Shown here: positions 18,416 to 28,919 of the stretch, one piece after another
Numbering within the stretch: the first letter of the stretch is position 1
Layout: each line of letters opens with the position of its first letter
DNA from: Rosistilla ulvae
GTDB taxonomy: Bacteria; Planctomycetota; Planctomycetia; Pirellulales; Pirellulaceae
Direction of reading: 5' to 3'
Assembly (NCBI RefSeq): GCF_007741475.1
Contig: NZ_CP036261.1
Coordinates: 2,294,001 to 2,358,000, forward strand
Length of the DNA: 64,000 nt
The notes under the pieces: model-generated
Told to the model about the DNA's origin: nothing
The model's database searches: none
The model's input: the letters and a program-made list of their open reading frames with translations, nothing else
Position numbers and translations under genes: made by a program

Positions 18416-20646
18416 TGTCCAATTCGCTCGCTACTCTTATCCAGCATGCGTACCTGAATTTCCAGCGACGGAAACGTTGAGGTGAACGGAGCACGCGTTT
18501 CGCGTTCAGTAATGTCGTCAACTCCAACATTGGCGGTGTAAGGTGTTGATCCTGGGGAAATAACAATGTTGTCATCAACACCGTTAACGGCGAGATCCGT
18601 ATAGTTGCGTAGGTTGGAATGTTGCTGAAACCATAGAGTACCCACAACATAAAGATTGTTGCTCGTCGCAAAGTCAATCGATGCTACCGTACCATCGTCT
18701 CGCATCGTCGCGGCTTTGCCATCTCCTTGGTAAAAACCATCTTTTTCATAGGCATGGGTGAAAGTGTCAAAGGTCGGTTGATAGATCCGCAAATTGCGGG
18801 AGGTCAAAGATGTTCCTATCGCCAAGGCTCGCCCCGATTCATAGAGGTCGGTGGGAATGTCATACAATGGACTGTTTGAAACGGAGAATCCACTTGCTGG
18901 AGTTTCGACCAAAGATCGATTAACACCAGGAACAATACCACTAGCGGAAGCGGAAGCAACTTTCCGAAGGGCGCCTATACCTCGACTGGAACCACCTGGC
19001 AAGAGTGCGTATCCAAGATCAACAAAACTACCGCGTGATGCGACACGTGTTGAGTTTGTTGCATCACGAATCAAATCAAAGAACAGAGGGTCATCGGGGG
19101 CTATCACACTATCATCGGTGTTTGAGGCCCCAACTTCGGACCAGTCATCGTCCATTCCATTTCCATCGTCATCAATCCCCGATGCCCCAGGTGCTCCATC
19201 TGGTCCAAACCAAAATATATTTGGGGCGTTAGGATCAAAAATCTTGACATCAAACGCCAGCATGTTTGTTTCGATGACGTCATCGCCACGACGGCCAGCC
19301 CCCCAAAACGTCGATGGCACTGGAGTATGTGAAAGATCTTGGCCAAGGATAAACTCGGGCCTCAGGAAGCCATTCATGGACGGAATCGCTGTCGAAGCAC
19401 CGGTCGAAGCTACGGATGGCAAGTAGGCACTGGACGACGTACCATCAACGATTGCTTTTGAAAGCAGAGGCAATTGTGAGCCGACAGCAAGAATTGGCAT
19501 TGAGGTGAACCGTATGCCGGGAATCGATGCGCTTGTGAGTTGTTCGCCAGCAATTCGAACGTGCGCAAAGCGATTGTGAGGAAATTCCAGGTCGTCAATG
19601 GAATTTGCAGCAACGCTTCCATTGCCGGGCAACCCATCGGCATTGAGTACTCTGCGGACCGACAAATCCGATTGTTGGTGGACTGGCGCCATTCCAATTT
19701 GCCACGCCCGCGATTGCTGAGACGTATTCAGGATGGCAGGCTTCCTGGTCGTGCTGTCGCTATACCAGTTATCAGGCTCCATGAAAACATACGGATCGCT
19801 TGTCGAATATGGCGCTGCCGTGTAGTTGTATTTCGCAAGACCGCCGATTGGTTGCCCGGGGCTCGCCGTTGCACTTTGAAGGTTGAGATCTGGCCTAATC
19901 AACAAGACGCGACGGTGCAGACGCATTTTATCGGGAAAGTTGTCTCCCGCGGCACCTGCTAACGCCGCCCCCGAAGAATCGAGCAAACCATCGCTGATGA
20001 TTGGGTTGCCGGCAGCATCATACAAGAACTCGCCGGACGCTGTGTTGTTATAGTCGGGCGATAAGAAATAAATAATCTCGGCGTACTTGGATGTGATCAC
20101 GACCGGTTGTAATGCTAACGGGTCACTCGAAGGAACGTAATCATTTGGATTGGTATCCCCACTGGCGTCATCCAATTCATCTCGACGTTCTTCAACGATA
20201 TATCGAGGAACTACACCGGTGAACCAGCCCTCTCCAGCGTATGCCGTAAACGCAAGGTAGTCATCCAAGTCACCAAATCGGCTTTCGGGAAGGTACTTCG
20301 GCTCGACTGCGGAGGGTTGAGATCCCAGCACAATACCGGACGAATCTGAAAGCGGCCCTTCGTAATAAACGAGGTAGCCTTTGTGGTCGCGATCGTCGTC
20401 TTTAGGGCCAAGTACCGAAATGGTGGCTTTGTCAAGATCCGAACGCATTAAGGATGAAAGAGCACGGGTTCGGTTGCTGAGTTCAAGATTCGCCTTGCTA
20501 TCGCGGATGCTGTTCCCAAGATAGCCGAATGCCTGTGCCAAAGCACCCATCATCAGCAATGTGACCGCCATCGCGATCAACATTTCGACGAGTGTAAAGC
20601 CGTTTTTTTGATGAGACTTATTGTTCATTTTGACAAACCAAAACAT
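18394..20646 (-). CDS. PilW/GspJ-like minor pseudopilin, 750 residues
   Basis: The N-terminus has a class III prepilin signal, NGFTLVEMLIAMAVTLLMMG, with processing expected after the Gly and the usual Glu at +5. The first hydrophobic helix is followed by a long periplasmic region, far larger than typical GspJ (about 200 residues). A repeated Asp/Gly-rich, possibly calcium-binding segment (GIDDDGNGMDDDW) lies near residue 497, and the C-terminus returns to a pilin-like strand (LEIQVRMLDKSSERIGQ). ATG 20646 and ATG 20628 are both possible starts, giving leaders of 15 or 9 residues; no strong ribosome site decides. It is the last gene of the pilus locus, 14 bp after the giant PilX-like gene. 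Confidence 0.85.
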   Translation of the reverse strand: MFWFVKMNNKSHQKNGFTLVEMLIAMAVTLLMMGALAQAFGYLGNSIRDSKANLELSNRTRALSSLMRSDLDKATISVLGPKDDDRDHKGYLVYYEGPLSDSSGIVLGSQPSAVEPKYLPESRFGDLDDYLAFTAYAGEGWFTGVVPRYIVEERRDELDDASGDTNPNDYVPSSDPLALQPVVITSKYAEIIYFLSPDYNNTASGEFLYDAAGNPIISDGLLDSSGAALAGAAGDNFPDKMRLHRRVLLIRPDLNLQSATASPGQPIGGLAKYNYTAAPYSTSDPYVFMEPDNWYSDSTTRKPAILNTSQQSRAWQIGMAPVHQQSDLSVRRVLNADGLPGNGSVAANSIDDLEFPHNRFAHVRIAGEQLTSASIPGIRFTSMPILAVGSQLPLLSKAIVDGTSSSAYLPSVASTGASTAIPSMNGFLRPEFILGQDLSHTPVPSTFWGAGRRGDDVIETNMLAFDVKIFDPNAPNIFWFGPDGAPGASGIDDDGNGMDDDWSEVGASNTDDSVIAPDDPLFFDLIRDATNSTRVASRGSFVDLGYALLPGGSSRGIGALRKVASASASGIVPGVNRSLVETPASGFSVSNSPLYDIPTDLYESGRALAIGTSLTSRNLRIYQPTFDTFTHAYEKDGFYQGDGKAATMRDDGTVASIDFATSNNLYVVGTLWFQQHSNLRNYTDLAVNGVDDNIVISPGSTPYTANVGVDDITERETRAPFTSTFPSLEIQVRMLDKSSERIGQATILKN

Positions 20647-20660
20647 GACCGGACTTACGT

Positions 20661-23600
20661 TTACTTTTCTGAGAACTTGCGGAATAGAATCAGCTTTTCA
20701 GTGTCTGTGTCAGCGCCCGTCACGTATCCACATGGGATTGAACGATCTACGACATATGTGGCTTGGAAGCGTTTGACGTTTCCCGTATCAACTCCATGCT
20801 CTTTCCCTAATGCTAAACTCGCAGGATCGACTTCGAAGTAACCAACCGTCAAACGAACGATATAGGTATTCGAATTGTTTGACGTCAAATTCTGAAGCCG
20901 GGTGAGGCTCTGGTAACGCATGACGGGGTTTCTGTCCACGTCCGTTGCGGGTGACGTGGCTGTGCCCCGCACCATTAGGGGCGAGTTGTTTAGCAATGCC
21001 GCAGTCGAAGACGAATCCCGTCCTGGGCGAAGTAAGGTTCCTTCAACCCAGTGATCGCGTAACCGGTCGGAACCATCAACAATCGGATGGAGGTCGTTTG
21101 CTAAAGAGTTCGTGTACGCCCCAGCATACTGGGTGGGATAGTCAGGTGAGAAAAAGTTGGGGGCGTAGTTGTAGGGTGGCGCACCACCACTCAACGTTTG
21201 TGGTGCGCTTGTCGAAACATCGTATCCACGCCGTGATTGGTTGAATGAATCCCAGTTGGCAACCGAGCCAGGCTGACGTTCGGCAGACGTCAAGTGTCCC
21301 CAATTGAGCCCCATCCAGACGCGATAATCGGCAATTGTGTTTAAGTTGATTTTTCCAGACTTCACGTATTCAGGTCTACGATTAAACGGAAACCTGAGCA
21401 ACTGATTCCATGCATGGAACGCTGCTAACGACTCTGGGATAGGGCCAGTTGATGTGTCAAGATTGTTTACGAGTGGTCCGAAAGGATCATCGTCAAATGC
21501 CGCCGCTTGCAATCGTGACAACATTGCTGCGTCGTCGTTCATTTCCGATTTGAATCTTGGTCCCGTGGTTAAAAAGTCCAAGACACGGTAAGCGTGCGGT
21601 CCCTTTGTGTGCGATGCATCAGTAAGTGGATCGCTATTCTCGGTTTCGTAGCTGCCGAAAAAGTTCAGCAGGTGCCTGAACGGACCTCTAAAGGCTTCTG
21701 GAACAGAGTTGTCGTAGACAGTTGGGGTTGATTCAACGGAAAACTCTTCAAGAAGTCGAGCTTGAGAAGTCGCAGGGACGTACATCAGTTCCAGTGCCGA
21801 CTCGTAGGGACGGTTCAGCCATGGATGAAAGGCGAACGGTTCTTTCGGATATCCAAGGTAAATGTCCGTTTGTGGAGGATTTGAAGTTGCCTCGATAACA
21901 CTCGAGTCCGTTGTATTTGCGATTTCAGTGTTCAGGTAGCCCAACGAATTTTGCATTGTCAGGTCGAATACTTGGGTCCCTGTACCTGGGGCAGCAGCCA
22001 CAGGTGCGGTAGTTTCGTGTCCGAACAAGATTCGTTTTTGCGCACCCGCCGAGTCCATACCATTTCTTGCGCGACTCGTGACAAAATTGGGGCTGGTGGT
22101 TGCAGACGCACCATCACCATTAAACACGGCTAAATCGATTGGCAGCCAGTCGATAGTGCGGTAAGGATTCGTATCCGAATCGTACGCAATTGTAGGATCA
22201 GCTAATCGTTGCAAATACGCAGTGCGGTAGTTCTCGTAATCCCCAACGCCGGGATTATCACCATCTCGTGGCAGATTCGCGATTGATGCAGCGACTCGAA
22301 GATCTTCCGGTAAATCCCGTGGTTGGCCCGTACCGAGTGAAGGGTCGTCCTTGTTTTCGTACATGCGATAACCATCTCGCACATCGTAAACAACCCCTGC
22401 TGTTCCCGCGCCATCGAGTGTCTGATAACGTGGCATCGCATAGTATCCTGTGTCCGTAAATGGCTCGGAAACATTAAGTCCTACGCCTCGGCCTGTGCCA
22501 CCAAATAAGGCTGTCTCATCGTAGTCAGGATCTGATTTCCAGTTCGTTGGTGCAGGCGTTTGAGCATAGAATACCGTCGCATTTTGTGCGTATGTGGGCC
22601 ATGTAGAAACGCCATCCAGGTCGTAGTGTACGATTCCTGTGGCCTCGTTTACGAATCGTTGTTCTGATGGTCCGGCGGGCACATCTTGGTGCCAGTTGGC
22701 TGGGTCATAAAGTTTGGAACCAATGAACGTTCGGGGACGGGGGGCAATAACGAGATAATTCCCGGCCATTAAATTCGTGCTACTTGTGGCTGGGATCATG
22801 TTGAAGAATGCATTGGCGCGACTCAATGTCCCAATACATGCTTGTTCATTTTCGAATTGATTTAGCACCTCTTCGAGGACTTGATAATCGTCGTTTCCGT
22901 CTCCGGTGGTATCGGCGACGTATTCGCCAAATAGCACGAAACGTTCAAGTTCCAACTCAGGTGCAAGCCCCGTGATAATGTCTGGAGCTTCTGGTTGAAA
23001 AGTTGCTGTGTCCACGGAATTGCTGCGCAACACCAGCGGACTCGCAGCAATTTGCTCGGGCGTTGTCCCTGCGGAAGAGGCACTGTGTGGCGCCGAAATT
23101 GCGATCCGCCAGACAGGCATCACTGGAGCACCAGCGGAAACTGGAGTCATGCGATCCAGGTCGAGTACTGGTTGGGCTCCGCTGAAATTGTAAAGTTCGG
23201 ACGGAACCGATGGATGATTGGCTACGTTTGCGTAGGTCCGTGCCCTTGGTGAAAACAGTTCGAGAAATAAAGAGCCCTGGGGAATCCGGATTGAATCCAG
23301 GGTCGGATCTGGGTCAACCATCGCGGTGGTATCTTTGCCTGTCGGATCAAGGTCCGTATCGCGAAGTCGAAGGTCGTGTATAGCCAGTCCTTCTTTGAAC
23401 AGCAACTCAGGAAACTCGCATCCCCAAACAACGCCGCGGACCGTATCGCCTTCGTCGGTCGATATGTCGCCGTCGACATTCCAACCGTCAGATAAGTCCA
23501 AATCGAACTCAAACCCCGTCATGATGCCATCGCTGTCCCGGTAGTCGACAACGTTGACCGCCCATTGAGCGAGTCGACGAGCGCGATAATGCTCGGCCTC

Positions 23601-26381
23601 ATCTGGTGCTAGAGGCGTCGTGTTGGCAGTTGGCCATTCAAAGTCTGAGTGCTGGGTACATAAAAGCGTCGCTAGAACATATAGGTGTTTTGCCAACAAT
23701 TGGCGTGGCGTTTCGTCCGTAGCAGGCTGATTAAACGTGTAGTGTGGCATAACATTCGCTACACCTCGATATGCAACTTCGATTTCATCATCTTCATCAA
23801 TGGCACCGTCACCATCGTCATCTAGTCCGTTACCTAATGGACGATTGACGTTTAACTTCATGCCAAGCCGGATCTCTGGTGGCAGTAAGAAATTTGCTAG
23901 CGCAACGTCATTTTCGTCGATGTCTCCAGAAGCACTGGTGACATTGCGCAACCGCCGAATGAGACCTTCAATCGCACTTCCGACCTGGTCTCCCGTACGA
24001 TCTTCGGGCAACTCAAATGCTGGCGGACGATCATCGGATGAACTGGTTGTGGTGACAAGCTTTCCAACGGATGGGTCAGCAACGAGCAACGGTGCAAGAA
24101 AGTTTGACAGTCGACCAGGTAGTAGATGTTGTTCCCAGGATTTCGAACGCAGCACCTTTTCTAATTCAGAAACAGAAAACGGGCTGTCAAAAGCGGTCGG
24201 CTTTGATGGGGCAAATTCGTAGGGTGTATTGGTTATTTCATCGACACCAGCGACAATTGTCGTTCCAACGTTTGTGGCGACTAGGTTTCCGGATTGATCA
24301 ATGGCTAAACCGCCACGACCGTGCTTATCCATGGGCAATCCAGGACGCGTTGCACGTGTGTGGGTGGCCGATACTCCTGGTAGCAGTGGATCACCGCCGT
24401 CAGCATCGAATGATCCTGGAACGTTTCCACGCAGCCCGGCAATCGTGTTCGTTGACGCCAACTCCGGTTGTTGGTTTGAGGAATATCGTTCTGAAAAGAC
24501 GTTAGAGAGTACATTCGCAAGACGTCCGGAGAACCCGGTGCCTACCAATGTGCCATACTTGTCGTTTGTTCCGGCATTCGAGGTCTGGACATCCGAATTG
24601 GTATGGACAAGCAATGGAACGATTTCCGCTGGTCCGTAGCCGCGTCCAGCAGGTAAATCGATGAGGCTCGGAGACGCGGCATCGGGCGTGCCAGCCAACG
24701 GGTACGTCGAACGTCGTCCATAATCATCAGCTAATTGTGCTGCTGAACCGTGAGCATTCACATTAAAGCGATCGCTCAGATCTTCAATTTGGGGTGCGAC
24801 AAGCGCTCTCAATAAAGTTCCATCCTCCCCGGTAATCAGAGGAAGATTTAGGTCGACCCATACGCTGTCTGCAATGCCATCGCCATCGTTATCAACGTCC
24901 CATGGTCCCTGAGTCAATGCCGTTACGAGAGAGTGCAGTCGCGTCTTTTGTGCGTCAGTGTTGATTAGGTTGGGAGTTCGTAACGCGAAGTTGCTATTCC
25001 CTCCAGTAAACTGCGAATGATTTCCCGTGAATGTTGGAGAACCGTTTCCAACAAGTTGACCGGACGCAAAGGGGAGTGGGCGTGCTGTTGCACGACGGAT
25101 GGTCTCGACAAGCCGTTGAATCTCCTCGTCGGGGACCGTACCCGATGCATCGACTCCACTTAGATTTAGCAGATAGTTGATTAGCGCCGGGCGATGGAAA
25201 GACGGCAGCACCGCCGCCAGATCGGGCCTTCCGGGCTGGCCTTCTTGGAACACGCGACTCGAAAGAAAGAAGTTTTCGTAGTCAGGGGCGTCGTATGGCT
25301 CGTCACTATTGCCTGAAATGGTGAACCCCGGTGTTAACCATCGGCGGTAATTCGGCTGGAGCGCGACAGGTACTTGGTAGCCTTGGTCAGTCGCGTGAAT
25401 GAGCGGAATCGCTTGGTAGTTCCCAGTATTGAAGCCGGTTCCCTGGCCATTTAGCGGCAATGGGTTAATTCGCAGTACAACCTGTCCGTCGTCGGATGCC
25501 GGCCAACCTGCTTCGGCGTAATCGCCTCCTCGCGCAAAGTCGTTGGATGTTGTTCCCCATGCCCGATCGTTGCCACGCGTATAGAACAACGCTGATGCGC
25601 CGTATTCCGTGTCGTATAACACTGTTTGCAAGTCACGGACGGTTCCGTCATCTAGAACGATTGTTGACGGAAGACTTGGATCACTTAAGTCCAAGAACAT
25701 TGAATACCTTAGATGATATTCTGGATGCACACTGCCGGATCCATCAGCTTGCGGCCGATAGCCGACCCACCGAACAATCTTGACCGTATGGCCGGCCAAT
25801 GGTCCTCCGCCAAATGAGACAGTGCGTCCCGTAAGAGTGTCATCATAACCATATTCACTGTCGCGCCCGATGTTGCTGTCAAACCGATCCGCCGGTGGGG
25901 TTGTCGTAGTTGACGGGTGCGGCGCGTTAAGTTTAACGGGAACTTTAACAATTCCACCACCTGCGCTCATTACCCCACGGGTTCGCATCGGAGTTCCAGT
26001 GAAATGGATGTCTCCTGGTTCGATAGCTGTTGCGAGTAAAGATTCGGTCGCACTGAGGGATACCCTCATTGGATTGTCGACAGGGAGAGCTGTTGGATCT
26101 TCCCACTGATAACCGTAGTAATCGCCGAGCAGGTCGTGCCGATAGGCTGCCGAGAGGGGGTCGGTCGTTCCACGAAGTAGTTGCATAAAGGCTGAGTGCG
26201 CAACCTCTTCGTGGTCGACGACGTGGAACTGCTGTCTTGCGGTTGCAAACGATGTTTGCTGAGAGTTGCTGGCAAACGTCAGGTAGGTTGCCGCTAATAT
26301 CGCAAACAAGGCAAGCATTGCCAAAGCGACAAGCAGGATCACACCGCGTCGACGTTTCATGGGGATTCGACTATTCATCAT
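20661..26381 (-). CDS. Giant PilX/GspK-like pseudopilin, 1,906 residues
   Basis: The N-terminus is basic and then strongly hydrophobic (KRRRGVILLVALAMLALFAI), typical of PilX/GspK minor pilins, which lack the glutamate at +5. The rest is a huge exported domain rich in Asp, Gly, Asn and Thr. It carries several loops resembling EF-hand or DxDxDG calcium sites: DNDGDGIADS near residue 497, LDDDGDGAIDEDDE near 857, and DTTGDGNDDYQ near 1162. GspK members are usually about 300 residues, so this is six times longer. Starts at 26381 and 26378 are adjacent ATGs preceded by GAGAG. It probably caps or decorates the pilus tip. No adhesin domain that I recognise is present. Confidence 0.85.
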   Translation of the reverse strand: MMNSRIPMKRRRGVILLVALAMLALFAILAATYLTFASNSQQTSFATARQQFHVVDHEEVAHSAFMQLLRGTTDPLSAAYRHDLLGDYYGYQWEDPTALPVDNPMRVSLSATESLLATAIEPGDIHFTGTPMRTRGVMSAGGGIVKVPVKLNAPHPSTTTTPPADRFDSNIGRDSEYGYDDTLTGRTVSFGGGPLAGHTVKIVRWVGYRPQADGSGSVHPEYHLRYSMFLDLSDPSLPSTIVLDDGTVRDLQTVLYDTEYGASALFYTRGNDRAWGTTSNDFARGGDYAEAGWPASDDGQVVLRINPLPLNGQGTGFNTGNYQAIPLIHATDQGYQVPVALQPNYRRWLTPGFTISGNSDEPYDAPDYENFFLSSRVFQEGQPGRPDLAAVLPSFHRPALINYLLNLSGVDASGTVPDEEIQRLVETIRRATARPLPFASGQLVGNGSPTFTGNHSQFTGGNSNFALRTPNLINTDAQKTRLHSLVTALTQGPWDVDNDGDGIADSVWVDLNLPLITGEDGTLLRALVAPQIEDLSDRFNVNAHGSAAQLADDYGRRSTYPLAGTPDAASPSLIDLPAGRGYGPAEIVPLLVHTNSDVQTSNAGTNDKYGTLVGTGFSGRLANVLSNVFSERYSSNQQPELASTNTIAGLRGNVPGSFDADGGDPLLPGVSATHTRATRPGLPMDKHGRGGLAIDQSGNLVATNVGTTIVAGVDEITNTPYEFAPSKPTAFDSPFSVSELEKVLRSKSWEQHLLPGRLSNFLAPLLVADPSVGKLVTTTSSSDDRPPAFELPEDRTGDQVGSAIEGLIRRLRNVTSASGDIDENDVALANFLLPPEIRLGMKLNVNRPLGNGLDDDGDGAIDEDDEIEVAYRGVANVMPHYTFNQPATDETPRQLLAKHLYVLATLLCTQHSDFEWPTANTTPLAPDEAEHYRARRLAQWAVNVVDYRDSDGIMTGFEFDLDLSDGWNVDGDISTDEGDTVRGVVWGCEFPELLFKEGLAIHDLRLRDTDLDPTGKDTTAMVDPDPTLDSIRIPQGSLFLELFSPRARTYANVANHPSVPSELYNFSGAQPVLDLDRMTPVSAGAPVMPVWRIAISAPHSASSAGTTPEQIAASPLVLRSNSVDTATFQPEAPDIITGLAPELELERFVLFGEYVADTTGDGNDDYQVLEEVLNQFENEQACIGTLSRANAFFNMIPATSSTNLMAGNYLVIAPRPRTFIGSKLYDPANWHQDVPAGPSEQRFVNEATGIVHYDLDGVSTWPTYAQNATVFYAQTPAPTNWKSDPDYDETALFGGTGRGVGLNVSEPFTDTGYYAMPRYQTLDGAGTAGVVYDVRDGYRMYENKDDPSLGTGQPRDLPEDLRVAASIANLPRDGDNPGVGDYENYRTAYLQRLADPTIAYDSDTNPYRTIDWLPIDLAVFNGDGASATTSPNFVTSRARNGMDSAGAQKRILFGHETTAPVAAAPGTGTQVFDLTMQNSLGYLNTEIANTTDSSVIEATSNPPQTDIYLGYPKEPFAFHPWLNRPYESALELMYVPATSQARLLEEFSVESTPTVYDNSVPEAFRGPFRHLLNFFGSYETENSDPLTDASHTKGPHAYRVLDFLTTGPRFKSEMNDDAAMLSRLQAAAFDDDPFGPLVNNLDTSTGPIPESLAAFHAWNQLLRFPFNRRPEYVKSGKINLNTIADYRVWMGLNWGHLTSAERQPGSVANWDSFNQSRRGYDVSTSAPQTLSGGAPPYNYAPNFFSPDYPTQYAGAYTNSLANDLHPIVDGSDRLRDHWVEGTLLRPGRDSSSTAALLNNSPLMVRGTATSPATDVDRNPVMRYQSLTRLQNLTSNNSNTYIVRLTVGYFEVDPASLALGKEHGVDTGNVKRFQATYVVDRSIPCGYVTGADTDTEKLILFRKFSEK

Positions 26382-26434
26382 TCAACTCTCGTACGAAGAA
26401 CTTCGTAACAATAGAAAACAGAAAAGTTGCGGAA

Positions 26435-27679
26435 CTATGGAACTAGAGAAATCGGGAAGTCTTTCACTGCCACAACATCGGACACAATGACGGCAAGCGT
26501 CTCGCCGGCAACCCCGGAGGTGTTCGCAAAGCTCCAGTCAGGACCGTCGACCGTAATATTCCGAAGCCAAACCTGACGCGAGTCTCCTGTATGAGGATCC
26601 GGATATGCATTGTCCAACTCAACTTCTTGGTCGGCGTAAAGCACCCGATACCAAGCGTGCACAACTGTGGTTCCAACGAAACGCATCAAAACGATCCAGT
26701 CACCTTCGAACAACTGCGAACTGACCGCTTGGCTACCGACAATCCGTATGCTACCACCACCACCACCGCGAAAGTCTGCTGCGGTGTCGACCCAGGTCAC
26801 TCGTTCTGCGGCGTTGTTTGCCTTTACAGGATCTTCGCTATCAATCGTTGCGTCTGAGAACGGCAATTCAAAGCTTCGTTTTCGGTTGTACATGACGACA
26901 ACGCTAGCAACGGCTGTGTTCACTGAGGTGGGACGAACCGTCGCAAACCATGTGTATCGACCTCCTGTCGCACGTTGCGCTGGGTTCATTGAATAACCGT
27001 TAGCTACGTCTGCAACCGTCGACCGTACCATTTGAGCCACTGGAAGGGTGTCATCTTCGGTCTCAACGGTTAAAAGATCATCACCATCCTGGATGAGTTG
27101 CTGCGACTCGCTTGATGTCATGCGTGGAGAAAACGAACCGATGCGAGGGACACTCAATGTTGCACGCGGAAGCCTAGGCATCGTAGGCCAGTCAGCAGAG
27201 CCTTGGGCGAGCATCGGGTTAACGAGTGGGTTGTAGTTTGCTGAGTAGTATGGAAAAGTTTTCCTCACATAATAGTTGTGGTTGGATGTACTACTCGATT
27301 CATACCATCCGGTTCGAGGGAAGAGGGTGGTTGCGGATGGTGGAACAATAACTTCGGGATGCGCCAGCAAGAGTGGATCCAAGCATACACCTCTCGACCC
27401 CGCGCTAACGGGATTGAAGGTGCCTGTGGCATTGTTGTCATTGAGTGCCTGCCAGCGGCCTTCTGAATTGAATCCGAATGCACTGAACTGAGTTGCCACC
27501 CGTGAAGCAAGCGTCGTGCCGCGATCTAGGTTCATCGAAGATCTCGCCATCCGCCCGGCAACCGGGATCATCGAAGCGATTCCGAGAAGGCCAAAGAGAA
27601 GGACGCCGATCGCAAAGATTACCTCAATAATCGTCGCGCCGTTACGGCCATCTTTCAACATTAATTTATGCATGTTCAT
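26435..27679 (-). CDS. PilV/GspI-like prepilin-type protein
   Basis: This 414-residue protein has a short basic leader and a prepilin-type helix: KDGRNGATIIEVIFAIGVLL, with processing expected after NG and Glu at +5, though the first mature residue is Ala instead of the common Phe. The body is predicted to be periplasmic, with a long Ser/Thr-rich region. The start is ATG 27679-27677, fixed by a GAGGAAG ribosome site 5 nt upstream. It lies 10 bp after the GspH-like gene and 54 bp before the giant PilX-like gene, in the order expected for a minor-pilin set. Confidence 0.85.
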   Translation of the reverse strand: MNMHKLMLKDGRNGATIIEVIFAIGVLLFGLLGIASMIPVAGRMARSSMNLDRGTTLASRVATQFSAFGFNSEGRWQALNDNNATGTFNPVSAGSRGVCLDPLLLAHPEVIVPPSATTLFPRTGWYESSSTSNHNYYVRKTFPYYSANYNPLVNPMLAQGSADWPTMPRLPRATLSVPRIGSFSPRMTSSESQQLIQDGDDLLTVETEDDTLPVAQMVRSTVADVANGYSMNPAQRATGGRYTWFATVRPTSVNTAVASVVVMYNRKRSFELPFSDATIDSEDPVKANNAAERVTWVDTAADFRGGGGGSIRIVGSQAVSSQLFEGDWIVLMRFVGTTVVHAWYRVLYADQEVELDNAYPDPHTGDSRQVWLRNITVDGPDWSFANTSGVAGETLAVIVSDVVAVKDFPISLVP

Positions 27680-27689
27680 TATCGCTTCC

Positions 27690-28919
27690 TCAGTTGGACT
27701 CGATCGCCAAACGCTGTGCCAGCGCCATCGACGTTGTGAAATCATAAGGAAACGGGCCGGTGATGGAGCCAACGTCCGCCGTTCGGACCTGTCCGTTAAA
27801 CGGATTGATGACAACCCATCCCGATTCCACATCAAGAATATTGGATCGCTCGTCGTCACCGATATCGACAAGAGTCGATGCCGATGTGTTGATCTGGTCG
27901 GGACGCACGTTTGCAGTTCGCCCTACCAGAATGAAAATTGAAGAGTAGGGTTGCAGCGTATTCGGAGACCAAGTGAAATTCGGCGGCGTACTATCAGGAA
28001 CCAAACTGCCAACGTACGTGCGTTCCACAGCGCCTGTTGAATTGAAGACAATTGAAACAGGACCGTAATCAACGTCCGCGCTCGAATTCATCTGCGCGGC
28101 CGAAATTGTAGCCGGTGAAAACTGCGTGCTAGCGATGCCAATTCCGGAATAATACAGATCAATCGCAGAATTGCGAGGTAAACGTAATGTCTTCCCTCCT
28201 CCGCGAAGTGTCTTCCGTTCGATTCGAAACTGACGCGGTGTCGTGTCGACATTTGTCCCCGTTCCAGATAGCGATAAAAGTGGGAACTCTGGAGTGTCAA
28301 TATTTCCGGTCCCTGTTGCTCCTCTTGGGTCAAAATAGACTTTGATCCAGGTGTTAGGTGCCGCATCGGAAAAGTCAACGTCAGGTGGGTCTGTGTTGTC
28401 GCAAAAGCTAATTGCAGTGATGACCAGACGTCGGCCTGATAACACTAGCACATCACCAACACGAACCGGTCCATTAGCAACCATTGCCGATTTGGATAAA
28501 GAGACACATTCGCTAGGATTAAATACGGCGGCGTTAGGGGCCAGAGTCATCCCAGAAAGCGGTGCTGCCGCAGCCGTTTCGTGGTAGAGAAAACATGCGG
28601 ATTTCTCGAAATCCCCTGTGTAATCAGGTGCTGCGGACACAATACGCAGAAGCGTGACGCTGCCGCGTTCCTCAGCGAAATTGATACCATCGCGTTCGAA
28701 TACGACGGCATGGGATCGGCCCGTTGTCGTCGCCATCGTTCGAGCCGTTTCAATGAATGCGCGAACGTTCCGAATGGATTCTGAAGCGCGAGCATCTGTG
28801 ATTACATCACGAAATGTTGGCAACGTGACGGCAGTTAATAGCGAGAGGATTCCTATCACTACCAACAGTTCCACGAGCGTGAAGCCCTGCACGGTTCGTT
28901 TTAATTGAATACGGATCAT
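27690..28919 (-). CDS. GspH/FimT-like minor pseudopilin
   Basis: This 409-residue protein begins with a prepilin leader and helix, TVQGFTLVELLVVIGILSLL, then TAVTLPTFRDVITDAR as in GspH/FimT proteins, followed by an enlarged periplasmic beta-rich domain (GspH is normally under 200 residues). The start codon ATG 28919-28917 overlaps the TGA of the upstream prepilin gene by 4 nt, showing translational coupling. It probably joins the initiation complex of the pilus or pseudopilus. Confidence 0.87.
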   Translation of the reverse strand: MIRIQLKRTVQGFTLVELLVVIGILSLLTAVTLPTFRDVITDARASESIRNVRAFIETARTMATTTGRSHAVVFERDGINFAEERGSVTLLRIVSAAPDYTGDFEKSACFLYHETAAAAPLSGMTLAPNAAVFNPSECVSLSKSAMVANGPVRVGDVLVLSGRRLVITAISFCDNTDPPDVDFSDAAPNTWIKVYFDPRGATGTGNIDTPEFPLLSLSGTGTNVDTTPRQFRIERKTLRGGGKTLRLPRNSAIDLYYSGIGIASTQFSPATISAAQMNSSADVDYGPVSIVFNSTGAVERTYVGSLVPDSTPPNFTWSPNTLQPYSSIFILVGRTANVRPDQINTSASTLVDIGDDERSNILDVESGWVVINPFNGQVRTADVGSITGPFPYDFTTSMALAQRLAIESN

